The notes: generated by a model not told the origin, from the letters alone. A DNA stretch of 64,000 bases from Pseudomonas sp. NKUCC02_KPG (GCF_019345465.1 NZ_JAHKRC010000012.1:124001-188000), one strand, 5' to 3'; shown: positions 43,164 to 52,265, counted from the stretch's first letter. A program made the numbers and translations.

Positions 43164-43691
43164 CTAAACGTTTGGGTCACGCTTTAACTGCGCCAATACA
43201 CTGAACGGGTTGGACCGCGTTACCTCGTCCTCGCCTGGCTCGGGCTCATCGAGACCCGCCGGCTGCTGGCATTCTTCCGGATGATGAGCAGGCACAATGG
43301 GCAAGGCAAGCAAAAGCTCTTCCTCGATCAGTGACTGCAGATCCAATGGATCTTCGCCCAGTTCCAGCACGTCATAACCTTTCGGTAACGACTGGGTATT
43401 TGCACCCTCCTTCACCACAGCATAACTGCACTCGCTGTGAATCGGCAGGGTGACCAGCTCAAGACAACGCTGGCAAACCATCTTGACCTCAACGTCGATG
43501 GAGCTGTGTATTACCACAGATCTTCGCTCGTCTCGCTCAAAAACAAATTTAGCCTGGACCGTACCGACATTGTCGGAAAGCGGGTCGCAGAGTCTCTCCA
43601 AATCAGCCAGCAGCACTTCACCTTGAAGGGTAGTGCCACGATCAGCTAATTTGCGCGGGTCAACGTGAGGTGGAATCGGGTCATTCAACAT
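43164..43691 (-). CDS. YceD/DUF177 family protein
   Basis: This 175-residue protein is always found upstream of rpmF. It carries a CQRC pair at about residue 77, the acidic segment YDVLELGEDPLDLQSLIEEELLLALP and a conserved tail NPFSVLAQLK. In other bacteria it is linked to 23S rRNA maturation or accumulation. It is divergent from the maf-like gene with about 100 bases between. Confidence 0.93.
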   Translation of the reverse strand: MLNDPIPPHVDPRKLADRGTTLQGEVLLADLERLCDPLSDNVGTVQAKFVFERDERRSVVIHSSIDVEVKMVCQRCLELVTLPIHSECSYAVVKEGANTQSLPKGYDVLELGEDPLDLQSLIEEELLLALPIVPAHHPEECQQPAGLDEPEPGEDEVTRSNPFSVLAQLKRDPNV

Positions 43692-43796
43692 AGGCGCAGC
43701 ATTCTAGGGACGACCCCTCCACCTGTCAAAGGAAATTGTGCCTGTGCGACATCCCGTACGCCCGCTAGAATCGCCAACCACCCACAGGAGCCGCGC

Positions 43797-44375
43797 ATGC
43801 TACCTTTATTACTCGCTTCAAGCTCGGTTTACCGCCGCGAATTACTGACTCGCCTGCGCCTGCCTTTCAGCTGCAGCTCACCCGACATTGACGAAAGCCA
43901 CCGCCCCGGCGAGACCGCCATTGAACTGGTCAAGCGCCTATCCCTGGAAAAGGCACGAGCACTCGCCAACAGCCATCCAAACCACCTGATCATTGGCTCC
44001 GACCAGGTCGCCGTGCTCGACGGACAGATCATCGGCAAACCCCACACCCACGACAAGGCCCGCCAACAACTGATGAGCGCCAGCGGTGCCAGCGTGAGCT
44101 TCCTGACCGGCCTGACCCTGCTCAACAGCCAGACGGGCCACCACCAGACCGATTGCATTCCCTTCACCGTGCACATGCGCACGCTAAGTGCCGAACAGAT
44201 CGAACGCTATCTGCTCGCAGAACAGCCCTACGACTGCGCTGGCAGCTTTAAAGCCGAAGGCCTTGGTGTGACCCTGTTTCAACGCACAGAAGGCGATGAC
44301 GCCACCAGCCTGGTCGGCTTGCCACTGATACGCCTGGTGGACATGCTGCTTGCAGAAGGCGTACACCTGCCCTGA
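43797..44375 (+). CDS. Maf/YceF nucleotide pyrophosphatase
   Basis: The 192-residue protein begins LPLLLASSSVYRRELLTRL, then SPDIDE, IGSDQVAVLDGQIIGKP and YDCAGSFKAEGLG. The pattern fits the YceF branch that hydrolyses 7-methyl-GTP and related modified nucleotides. The ATG at 43797 follows CAGGAG; the frame is open upstream into the divergent gene but has no family sequence there. Confidence 0.93.
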   Translation: MLPLLLASSSVYRRELLTRLRLPFSCSSPDIDESHRPGETAIELVKRLSLEKARALANSHPNHLIIGSDQVAVLDGQIIGKPHTHDKARQQLMSASGASVSFLTGLTLLNSQTGHHQTDCIPFTVHMRTLSAEQIERYLLAEQPYDCAGSFKAEGLGVTLFQRTEGDDATSLVGLPLIRLVDMLLAEGVHLP

Positions 44376-44390
44376 ATAAGCCGCAATACT

Positions 44391-44522
44391 CTGTAGTCGC
44401 TGCCGAGGAACGAAGACTGCGATCGGCCGCGAAGCGGGCGTAGAACCTGACATATTCGAGCGCTCCATTTTGCGAACGCTTCGCGCTCGATCGCAGCCTT
44501 CGTTCCTCGGCAGCGACTACAG
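44391..44522. repeat. Long palindrome, GTAGTCGCTGCCG family
   Basis: CTGTAGTCGCTGCCGAGGAACGAAG and its exact inverse at the right edge flank inner complementary arms (CTGCGATCG and CGATCGCAG; CGCGAAGCG and CGCTTCGCG). It lies between convergent genes and shares its ends with the elements at 22713 and 25752. Confidence 0.85.
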
Positions 44523-44536
44523 AACGCTCGACACCA

Positions 44537-44565
44537 CAAAAAAAAACGACCCGAAGGCCGTTTCT
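44537..44565 (-). terminator. Intrinsic terminator of the rluC-HAD-sppA operon
   Basis: On the minus strand AAACGGCC, loop TTCG, GGTCGTTT continues into a run of T, about 20 bases after the sppA stop. Confidence 0.9.
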
Positions 44566-44583
44566 TGTGAGCAGAGAGAGCAA

Positions 44584-45573
44584 TCAGCGCAGTGTTGGCC
44601 CCTGAAAGCCCATCCACATCGCCAATTGCTCAGCCACGCTGGCACCGAGCTTTTTCGAGAAGCGATCGAAAGCCGACTCCTGGACAGTGAAATCCACCAG
44701 ATCCTTTGCACCGATCACATCACGGGCAACCGAACTGGTATTGCCCAGCCCGTCAATCAACCCCAGAGGCAGCGCCTGCTGACCGGTCCAGACCAACCCC
44801 GAGAACAACTCAGGATGCTCCTTGTCTTTCAGGCGATCACCACGCCCCTGCTTGACGCTATCAATGAACTGCTGGTGAGTCACATTCAGAACACCCTGCC
44901 AGAACTTGGTTTCGTCCGGTTTTTCCGGCTCAAACGGATCCAGGAACGCCTTGTGGTCACCCGAAGTGTACGCACGACGCTGAATCCCCAGCTTGTCCAT
45001 CGCCCCGACAAAGCCAAAGCCCGCCGCCGTCACGCCAATCGACCCGACAAGACTGGCCTTGTCGGCGTAAATCTCGTCAGCAGCACTGGCAATGTAATAG
45101 GCACCGGAAGCTCCCAAATCGGAAATCACCGCATACACCTTGGTGTCGGGATGCAAACCGCGCAAACGACGAATCTCATCGTAGACATAACCCGACTGCA
45201 CCGGACTGCCGCCCGGACTGTTGATGCGCAATACCACACCCTTGACCCTTGGATCATCGAATGCAGCCTGCAGACTGGTAACCAGGTTATCGGCACTGGC
45301 AGGCTCTTTATCTGCAATCGGGCCGCGCACATCGATCAACGCGGTATAGCTCGAACCGCCCACCGCACTTCGCTCCATGCTCAGCAGCGGGGTAAACAGC
45401 AGCAACACCGCAATGAGGTAACAGAACATCAGGACCTTGAAGAAAATCCCCCAGCGGCGCGAACGGCGCTGCTCCTGAATACCCGCCAACAAGGTTTTTT
45501 CCAGCAGTTGCCAGCTTTTTGCATCACCGACAGTCGACTCAGCCGCAGAGGGCGCTTTCCATTGATCAACCAT
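44584..45573 (-). CDS. sppA: Signal peptide peptidase SppA, short form
   Basis: A 329-residue inner-membrane serine protease with one transmembrane segment (about 43-63) and a single S49 domain: VLRINSPGGSPVQSGYVYDEI, the nucleophile Ser in DLGASGAYYIASAAD and the lysine-bearing AYTSGDHKAFLDPF block. It degrades cleaved signal peptides. It ends the leftward operon that begins with rluC. Confidence 0.94.
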   Translation of the reverse strand: MVDQWKAPSAAESTVGDAKSWQLLEKTLLAGIQEQRRSRRWGIFFKVLMFCYLIAVLLLFTPLLSMERSAVGGSSYTALIDVRGPIADKEPASADNLVTSLQAAFDDPRVKGVVLRINSPGGSPVQSGYVYDEIRRLRGLHPDTKVYAVISDLGASGAYYIASAADEIYADKASLVGSIGVTAAGFGFVGAMDKLGIQRRAYTSGDHKAFLDPFEPEKPDETKFWQGVLNVTHQQFIDSVKQGRGDRLKDKEHPELFSGLVWTGQQALPLGLIDGLGNTSSVARDVIGAKDLVDFTVQESAFDRFSKKLGASVAEQLAMWMGFQGPTLR

Positions 45574-45593
45574 GCACTACCCCAGCAAAGACT

Positions 45594-46259
45594 TTAATTA
45601 ACCTGACGATCCAGCCAGGCGCGCAACTCGGGAAAACTGTCAATCGCCAACCGAGGCTCAAACGCCAGCAAGCGCTCCATTGACTGAGCACCATAGCCTA
45701 CCGCAACAGAGTCGATACCCGCGTTGCGCGCCATCAACAAATCAAAGGAAGCATCACCCACCATCAACGCCTGATCCGGGCGCACATCGCAATGGGCCAG
45801 AATCTGATTGAGCATCAAGGGATCGGGTTTGCTTGCAGTCTCATCTGCTGCACGGGTGATATCGAAAAAATCTTCCCACCCATGGGCCTTGAGCACACGA
45901 TCCAGCCCGCGACGCGCCTTGCCCGTAGCAACCGCCAGGCGATAGCCCTGCTCACGGAACACCTCAAGCGACTCCCTGACCCCGGCGAACAACGGCGAAG
46001 GCTCGGCATCCATGGCGATGTAGACATCAGCATAGTGCTGACGAAATGCAATCACCTGCCCTGGCGTCATGTCGGGATAGAGCGTCAGAATCGCCTCGGG
46101 CAGGCCCAACCCGATAATCCCCTTGACTGCTGGCGCATCGCGCTCAGGGCGACCCGCTCGCTGCGCTGCAACCTGCATTGCAGTAACAATCCGACCAATG
46201 GAGTCGGCCAACGTGCCGTCCCAGTCAAAAATCAGCAGCTTGTAGTCAGTAGGGGGCAC
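45594..46259 (-). CDS. HAD-family hydrolase, phosphoglycolate phosphatase-like
   Basis: The 221-residue phosphatase has all HAD motifs: FDWDGTLADS (nucleophile Asp), VATGKARRG, TASKPDPLMLNQIL (Lys) and MVGDASFDLLMARNAG (acidic pair), with an alpha-helical cap between. Substrate is unknown. Its start lies within the last 14 bases of rluC, so the two are translationally coupled, as in other pseudomonads. Confidence 0.92.
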   Translation of the reverse strand: MPPTDYKLLIFDWDGTLADSIGRIVTAMQVAAQRAGRPERDAPAVKGIIGLGLPEAILTLYPDMTPGQVIAFRQHYADVYIAMDAEPSPLFAGVRESLEVFREQGYRLAVATGKARRGLDRVLKAHGWEDFFDITRAADETASKPDPLMLNQILAHCDVRPDQALMVGDASFDLLMARNAGIDSVAVGYGAQSMERLLAFEPRLAIDSFPELRAWLDRQVN

Positions 46260-47205
46260 TCAGTCGCTCCACGGTCTTGGCCCACATTTCATCTACCGGG
46301 GCCTGGAATTTCATCTCACCGCCATCGGGCATCGGCACAGTCAGCATGTAGGCATGCAGAAACAACCGCTTGCCGCCCAGATCACGGATCTCCTTGGAGA
46401 AGCCTTCATCGCCGTACTTGGTATCACCGGCAATGCAATGACCGGCATGCAGGGTATGCACGCGAATCTGGTGAGTACGGCCGGTGATCGGACGAGCCTC
46501 GACCATGGTTGCAAAATCACCGAAGCGGCGCAGCACCTTGAACACGGTGACGGACTCTTTGCCTTCTTCGTTGACTTCAACCATGCGCTCACCCGAACGC
46601 AAGTTGCTCTTCATCAGCGGCGCACGCACCTGCTTGATCGAAGCCGCCCAGCTGCCACGCACCAGCGCCATGTAACGCTTGTCGATACCGTCACCGCGAA
46701 GCGCCTCGTGAAGATGGCGCAACATGCTGCGTTTTTTGGCAATCATCAACAGGCCGGACGTGTCACGGTCCAGGCGGTGCACCAATTCCAATTCCTTGAC
46801 GTCAGGACGCATCTGACGAAAGGCTTCGATCACGCCAAAGGTCAAACCGCTGCCGCCATGCACGGCGATGCCTGCCGGCTTGTTCAAGACAATCAGCGCC
46901 TTATCTTCATAGACAATCGCCGCCTCAAGGCGCAACAACAAACCTTGGGCCACAGGCACAGGCTCGTCGCGCTCAGGCACGCGAACCGGCGGCACGCGCA
47001 CGATGTCGCCCGCCTGCAGCTTGTACTCGGGTTTGATCCGGCCCTTGTTCACGCGCACTTCGCCTTTACGCAAAATGCGGTAAATCAAGGTCTTGGGAAC
47101 ACCCTTGAGTCGAGCAAGCAGGAAATTGTCGATGCGTTGGCCGGCATATTCCGGCGAGACCTCAAGCAGCTGGACGCTGGGGGTCGGGGGGGTAGTCGTC
47201 GTCAT
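46246..47205 (-). CDS. rluC: 23S rRNA pseudouridine synthase RluC
   Basis: The 319-residue enzyme has an S4 RNA-binding domain (RIDNFLLARLKGVPKTLIYRILRKGEVRVNKGRIK) and the RluA-type catalytic domain with the Asp in LVHRLDRDTSGLLMIAKK and the GRTHQIRVHTLHAGHCIAGDTKYG block. It modifies several U residues in 23S rRNA. It is divergent from rne across a 712-base leader, the same arrangement as in E. coli and P. aeruginosa. Confidence 0.95.
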   Translation of the reverse strand: MTTTTPPTPSVQLLEVSPEYAGQRIDNFLLARLKGVPKTLIYRILRKGEVRVNKGRIKPEYKLQAGDIVRVPPVRVPERDEPVPVAQGLLLRLEAAIVYEDKALIVLNKPAGIAVHGGSGLTFGVIEAFRQMRPDVKELELVHRLDRDTSGLLMIAKKRSMLRHLHEALRGDGIDKRYMALVRGSWAASIKQVRAPLMKSNLRSGERMVEVNEEGKESVTVFKVLRRFGDFATMVEARPITGRTHQIRVHTLHAGHCIAGDTKYGDEGFSKEIRDLGGKRLFLHAYMLTVPMPDGGEMKFQAPVDEMWAKTVERLSAPY

Positions 47206-47234
47206 GGCGCCGATGATAACAATTTTTTATGGAA

Positions 47235-47263
47235 TTGAAGCACTTAATCATTGCTGCTATAGT
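47235..47263 (+). promoter_or_regulatory. Candidate rne promoter
   Basis: TTGAAG (47235-47240) and TATAGT (47258-47263) are exactly 17 bases apart, placing the start of transcription near 47270. Confidence 0.65.
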
Positions 47264-47269
47264 CGCGAA

Positions 47270-47917
47270 CGCCGCCAAAAGCGGCCTGGACAGAGGATTA
47301 ACGGTGTATCACCGGCCCTGACCAACGCTCTTAACAAGGACGCGAGGCCGTCCCACGGGGCTTTCGCTACACACGCAAGACCTGGAGTTGTAACAAGCGC
47401 AGGTGACATGAGGCCTGAAGCGAGCCTGGAAAGCAGAGTGCAAACTCCCCTTCTACGCCGATATTCACGGCCAGTTCACAAAGTGCAGTCAGCTTCGGGA
47501 ATTTCGGGCGAAAGCTTCAGAAACATTGCCTTTATTAGCCATGATGCGTGAACTCCCCTTTTGGAGAACACGGTAAATGCCAACCCGCTGCGGATTCTGC
47601 GCGCGGCAGCACCCGAATTATCAGGGATACGTGTAGGGTGGAGACGCACAACCGCCGGACTGTGTAGCAATAGGCTTTATCAAGACGCTTCATCTCGTCC
47701 ACAGCCGCCGGTTGATTCCTCCTCCTGACCAGACTTTTGCTTAAGAGGTGCTTTAGCACCACAGCAAGCAGGAAGCGTAAGTCGCGACTTCGACCCCAAG
47801 GTTCGAACCTCGCTGTACACAGGAGTGGCCAACAACTCCTGACGCACCTGACACCGACCATGAGAAGTCGTGTGTGCCGAACGCCGTTTCCGGTAGCCCG
47901 GAAACCGACGGTACAAC
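47270..47917 (+). ncRNA. Structured 5' leader of rne (rne-II-type region)
   Basis: About 650 bases of non-coding leader separate the promoter from the RNase E start. Stable elements include CAGGAGT/ACTCCTG (47820-47841) and GTTTCCGG-TAGC-CCGGAAAC (47886-47905), the latter ending 12 bases before the start codon, where no strong ribosome site is visible. RNase E leaders are known targets for self-regulation, and a conserved rne-II RNA structure has been described upstream of Pseudomonas rne genes. Which part corresponds to that motif is not resolved here. Confidence 0.6.
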
Positions 47918-50900
47918 ATGAAAAGAATGCTGATTAACGCAACTCAACCTGAAGAGTTGCGCGTTGCACTGGTAGATGGCCAACGCCTCTACGACCTGGA
48001 CATCGAGTCGGGTGCACGCGAGCAGAAGAAAGCCAACATCTACAAAGGCCGCATTACTCGCATCGAACCAAGCCTTGAGGCTGCCTTTGTCGATTTCGGC
48101 TCCGAGCGCCACGGCTTCCTGCCCCTCAAGGAAATCTCCCGCGAGTACTTCAAGAAGGCTCCCGAAGGCCGCGTAAACATCAAGGACGTCCTGAGCGAAG
48201 GCCAGGAAGTTATCGTGCAGGTCGAGAAAGAAGAACGTGGCAACAAGGGCGCAGCCCTGACCACCTTCATCAGCCTCGCCGGCCGTTACCTGGTTCTGAT
48301 GCCGAACAACCCGCGTGCCGGTGGTATCTCCCGTCGCATTGAAGGCGAAGAGCGCAACGAACTGCGTGAAGCGCTTAACGGCCTGATTGCCCCTGCCGAC
48401 ATGGGTCTGATCGTACGTACTGCCGGCCTGGGCCGCAGCAGCGAAGAAATGCAGTGGGACCTCGACTACCTGCTGCAACTGTGGACTGCCATTAAAGAAG
48501 CCTCGCTGGATCGCTCCGCGCCATTCCTGATCTACCAGGAAAGCAACGTGATCATCCGCGCCATCCGTGATTACCTGCGCCAGGACATCGGCGAAGTACT
48601 GATCGACAGCGTTGAAGCCCAGGACGAAGCCCTGACCTTCATTCGCCAGGTGATGCCGCAGTACGCCAGCAAAATCAAACTCTACGAAGACAGCGTTCCG
48701 CTGTTCAATCGTTTCCAGATCGAAAGCCAGATCGAGACCGCCTTCCAGCGTGTCGTTGAACTGCCTTCCGGCGGCTCCATCGTTATCGACCCGACCGAAG
48801 CCCTGGTGTCCATCGACATCAACTCGGCCCGCGCCACCAAAGGTAGCGATATCGAAGAAACCGCGCTGCAAACCAACCTTGAAGCGGCTGAAGAAATCGC
48901 CCGTCAGTTGCGCTTGCGCGACATCGGCGGCCTGATCGTCATCGACTTCATCGACATGACCCCAGCCAAAAACCAGCGCGCCGTGGAAGAAAAAGTCCGC
49001 GAATGCCTGGAAGCAGACCGTGCCCGCGTACAAGTCGGCCGTATCTCGCGCTTCGGCTTGCTGGAAATGTCCCGTCAGCGCCTGCGTCCATCCCTGGGCG
49101 AAAGCAGCGGCATCGTCTGCCCACGCTGCAACGGCACCGGCATCATCCGTGACGTTGAGTCGCTGTCGCTGGCCATCCTGCGCCTGATCGAAGAAGAAGC
49201 CCTGAAAGACCGTACTGCCGAAGTACGCGCCCAGGTGCCAATCCCGGTTGCTGCATTCCTGCTCAACGAAAAACGCAACTCGATCACCAAGATCGAACTG
49301 CGTACCCGTGCCCGCATCGTCATCCTGCCGAACGACCACCTCGAAACGCCGCACTTCGAAGTTCAGCGCCTGCGTGATGACAGCCCGGAAGCCCACACCA
49401 ACCAGTCCAGCTATGAAATTGCTGCCGCTGCCGCTGAAGTGGAAGAAGTCCAGCCTGCTGCAGCTACCCGCACTCTGGTTCGCCAGGAAGCCGCAGTTAA
49501 AACTGCACCGCCACGCACCTCGGCTCCGGTTCCTGCCGAAGTCGTCGCTGCCCCGGCCGCACCTGCACCCGCGGCAACCATCTCCGAGCCAAGCCTGTTC
49601 AAAGGCCTGGTCAAGTCATTGGTGAGCCTGTTCGCCTCCAAGGAAGAGCCTGTTGCTCCGACCGTGGTAGAGAAGCCAGCCACCCCTGAGCGCCCTGCAC
49701 GCAACGAAGAGCGTCGCAACGGCCGCCAGCAAAGCCGTAACCGCAACGGTCGTCGTGACGAAGAACGCAAGCCACGCGAAGAGCGCGCACCACGTGAAGA
49801 GCGTGCTGCTCGCGAACCACGTGAAGAACGTACATCCCGCGAAGAAACTCCGGTTGTTGCTCAAGCACCTCGCGAAGAGCGCGCACCGCGTCCACCTCGT
49901 GAAGAGCGCGCCCCACGCGCACCGCGTGAAGACCGCAAACCTCGTGGCGAAGGCCGTGAAGAGCGCGTACGCGAACTGCGTGAACCTCTGGACGCAGCGC
50001 CTGCTGTCGTTGCCGGCGCCGCAGCTGCAGTCGTAGCCGAAGAACGCCCGGCTCGCCCGCCTCGTGAAGAACGCCAGCCTCGCGCCCCTCGCGAAGAACG
50101 CGCTCCACGTGAAGAGCAAGTTGTGGCTGCTGCTGAAGACGAAGAAGTGCTGTCCAGCGAAGAGCAATCCCAGGACGAGACACAGGACAACGCCGAAGGC
50201 GATCGTCCACGTCGCCGCTCCCGTGGTCAGCGCCGTCGCAGCAACCGTCGTGAACGTCAGCGTGATGCAAACGGCAACGTGATTGAAGGCTCGGAAGAGA
50301 ACAGCGAAGAAGGCAACGCCCAAAACGCTCCTGCTACCACCCTTGAAATCGCTGCCGGCCTGGCCGTGACAGAAGCCGTTGCCAGCTCGGTAATCAGCGC
50401 CCCCGCTGAAGCCCAGGCTCACCAACAGGCAGAGCGTGCGACTGAAGCAACCCAGGAATCGGCCCCGGCTGAAACCGTGGTTGCCGTTGAAGCTGCGCAG
50501 GAAGTGGCTGTTGTAGAAGCACCTGCCGCTCCAGCTCCAGTGGTTGAAGCCACCGCCGCTGTAGAAGCAACCGTTATTGAAACTCCAGTTGCAGAAGCAC
50601 CGGTTGTCGAAGCCGTAACGCCGATCGAAGCGATCAAGGCACCGGAAGTTGAAGTTGCACCGGCTCAAGAAGCACACCCTGAAGTCCAGGCTGTTGCCGA
50701 GCCAGTTGTAGCGGCTCCAGAGCCTGTAGTCGAAGTCGTGGCGCAAACCCCGGTCGTTGAGACGCCAGCAGTCGAAGCACCTGCTTTCGAAAAAGCACCG
50801 GAGCCTGCCAAGGAAGTCCGCGTTGTTCGCGAGCCAGTTGCCGAGCCTGCCGTTGTTCAAGCAGCGCCTGCAGCAGAACCAGCCACCCCTGAAGTGGTAG

Positions 50901-51166
50901 CGGTTGAAGCCGTAGTCGAGACCGTAGTCACCGCACAGCCGGCTCCAGTTGAAGCTGAAGTTGTTGTGGCGTCTGAAGTGGTTGAAGTCGTGATTGCAGC
51001 TCCGGTTGTCAGCGCTCCAAGCAACGGTCGTGCTCCTAACGACCCGCGCGAAGTCCGTCGTCGCAAGCGTGAAGAGGCTGCTGCAGCCGCCGCTGCAGCA
51101 GCTCATGCACCTGCAAGCGAAGCCGTAGCCCAGGAACAGGAACACGAGTCTAAACCTCTCGCCTAA
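47918..51166 (+). CDS. rne: Ribonuclease E
   Basis: The 1082-residue endoribonuclease has the full catalytic half: MKRMLINATQPEELRVALVDG, the S1 domain (about 35-125), the 5'-sensor/RNase H-like parts, DNase I-like domain with IVIDFIDMTPAKNQR (catalytic Asp) and the zinc link CPRCNGTG (about 405-412). The C-terminal half is disordered: an Arg-rich section with repeated PREER (about 595-740) and a long Ala/Val/Pro/Glu tract (about 800-1030). It closes with NDPREVRRRKREE and an Ala-rich tail. It forms the degradosome scaffold on the membrane side. Confidence 0.97.
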   Translation: MKRMLINATQPEELRVALVDGQRLYDLDIESGAREQKKANIYKGRITRIEPSLEAAFVDFGSERHGFLPLKEISREYFKKAPEGRVNIKDVLSEGQEVIVQVEKEERGNKGAALTTFISLAGRYLVLMPNNPRAGGISRRIEGEERNELREALNGLIAPADMGLIVRTAGLGRSSEEMQWDLDYLLQLWTAIKEASLDRSAPFLIYQESNVIIRAIRDYLRQDIGEVLIDSVEAQDEALTFIRQVMPQYASKIKLYEDSVPLFNRFQIESQIETAFQRVVELPSGGSIVIDPTEALVSIDINSARATKGSDIEETALQTNLEAAEEIARQLRLRDIGGLIVIDFIDMTPAKNQRAVEEKVRECLEADRARVQVGRISRFGLLEMSRQRLRPSLGESSGIVCPRCNGTGIIRDVESLSLAILRLIEEEALKDRTAEVRAQVPIPVAAFLLNEKRNSITKIELRTRARIVILPNDHLETPHFEVQRLRDDSPEAHTNQSSYEIAAAAAEVEEVQPAAATRTLVRQEAAVKTAPPRTSAPVPAEVVAAPAAPAPAATISEPSLFKGLVKSLVSLFASKEEPVAPTVVEKPATPERPARNEERRNGRQQSRNRNGRRDEERKPREERAPREERAAREPREERTSREETPVVAQAPREERAPRPPREERAPRAPREDRKPRGEGREERVRELREPLDAAPAVVAGAAAAVVAEERPARPPREERQPRAPREERAPREEQVVAAAEDEEVLSSEEQSQDETQDNAEGDRPRRRSRGQRRRSNRRERQRDANGNVIEGSEENSEEGNAQNAPATTLEIAAGLAVTEAVASSVISAPAEAQAHQQAERATEATQESAPAETVVAVEAAQEVAVVEAPAAPAPVVEATAAVEATVIETPVAEAPVVEAVTPIEAIKAPEVEVAPAQEAHPEVQAVAEPVVAAPEPVVEVVAQTPVVETPAVEAPAFEKAPEPAKEVRVVREPVAEPAVVQAAPAAEPATPEVVAVEAVVETVVTAQPAPVEAEVVVASEVVEVVIAAPVVSAPSNGRAPNDPREVRRRKREEAAAAAAAAAHAPASEAVAQEQEHESKPLA

Positions 51167-51180
51167 TTCCAAAGGCCACT

Positions 51181-51219
51181 AAAAAGCCCCGCCAGTTCTG
51201 AACTGGCGGGGCTTTTTTT
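51181..51219. terminator. Bidirectional terminator between rne and murB
   Basis: AAAAAGCCCCGCCAGTTC and GAACTGGCGGGGCTTTTTTT form a near-perfect stem serving both convergent genes. Confidence 0.93.
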
Positions 51220-51245
51220 ATGGAGTTAGATAACCGGTTGATACG

Positions 51246-52265
51246 TCAGTAAACGTTGGGTTCCATCTCCAGCTCCACGGCAAAGCGCTGCAGGATATCG
51301 GCCTGAATGCGCTGCGCCAGTGCCAGTAACTCCAGGCCGGTGGCCGAACCATGATTGACCAGCACCAGCGACTGCAAACGGTGCACGCCTGCGTCGGCTT
51401 CCCGGAAGCCTTTCCAGCCCGCCGCTTCAATCAACCAGCCTGCCGCCAGCTTTACCTGGCCATCCGCTTGCGGATAGCCAATTAACCCCGGGTGAGCCAG
51501 GCGCAACTCATCAGCCTGGACAGCCGATACCAACGGGTTTTTGAAAAAACTGCCGGCATTGCCCAGCACCGCCGGGTCTGGCAGCTTTTCGCTGCGAATA
51601 CTGCTGATCGCCCGACTGACGTCGCTGGCCGTCGGCTGATCAATGCCCTGCTCGGTAAGACGTTGACGTACAGGGCCGTATTCCAGATGCAGACGTGTGG
51701 CACGACTCAGGGCAAACCGCACCCGCAGAATCAACCAACGCCCGGCCTGCTGCTTGAAGAGACTGTCGCGGTAGGCGAAGTTGCACTCTGCAAGGCTGAA
51801 TTCACGCAACTCGCCAGTCTGTCGATCAAGGGCCGTAAGCCCGGCGAAGACATCCTTGATCTCGACGCCGTAGGCGCCAATATTCTGCATCGGGGCAGCC
51901 CCAACGGTGCCGGGGATCAGGCTGAGGTTTTCAAGCCCCGACAAACCCTGTTCCAGAGTCCACAGCACAAAGGCATGCCATACCTCCCCCGCCTCGGCCT
52001 CGACAACAACCCGGTCGCCGTCATCCGCCAGCAAACGGATGCCGCGACTGGCCATGCGCAAAACCAGCGCTGAAACATCACCGGTCAGCAGCAAATTACT
52101 GCCGCCACCAATGACCAGCAACGGCAACTGGTGCTCAACCGCGCACAGTAACGCCTCACGCACATCGGCATCGCTGTGGGCTTGCGCAAACAGGCTGGCC
52201 TTAACATCAACGCCAAAGCTGTTGAACGGTTTAAGCGACGCATTGACCTGCACGTCCAAACTCAT
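51246..52265 (-). CDS. murB: UDP-N-acetylenolpyruvoylglucosamine reductase
   Basis: This 339-residue flavoenzyme completes UDP-MurNAc synthesis. NSFGVDVKASLFAQA at the front, VIGGGSNLLLTGDV (FAD), IPGTVGAAPMQNIGAYG, the catalytic Ser in NAGSFFKNP and the C-terminal Glu region (ELEMEPNVY) match the type I MurB. Its ATG overlaps the kdsB stop by four bases; in P. aeruginosa ptpA separates these genes. Confidence 0.95.
   Translation of the reverse strand: MSLDVQVNASLKPFNSFGVDVKASLFAQAHSDADVREALLCAVEHQLPLLVIGGGSNLLLTGDVSALVLRMASRGIRLLADDGDRVVVEAEAGEVWHAFVLWTLEQGLSGLENLSLIPGTVGAAPMQNIGAYGVEIKDVFAGLTALDRQTGELREFSLAECNFAYRDSLFKQQAGRWLILRVRFALSRATRLHLEYGPVRQRLTEQGIDQPTASDVSRAISSIRSEKLPDPAVLGNAGSFFKNPLVSAVQADELRLAHPGLIGYPQADGQVKLAAGWLIEAAGWKGFREADAGVHRLQSLVLVNHGSATGLELLALAQRIQADILQRFAVELEMEPNVY

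Noticed and set aside
44391..44522. Insertion sequence between maf and sppA
   Set aside because: There are long inverted arms but no transposase frame and no flanking duplication; it belongs to the short palindromic repeat family.
47753..49396. 547-codon open frame on the minus strand across rne
   Set aside because: It is antisense to the clearly conserved catalytic half of RNase E, has no recognisable domain and reflects strong codon bias of the real gene.
49616..51172. 518-codon minus-strand frame and other long frames over the rne tail
   Set aside because: Produced by the low-complexity Arg/Glu and Ala/Val repeats; composition is artificial (Cys/Phe/Arg-rich) and no start site supports it.
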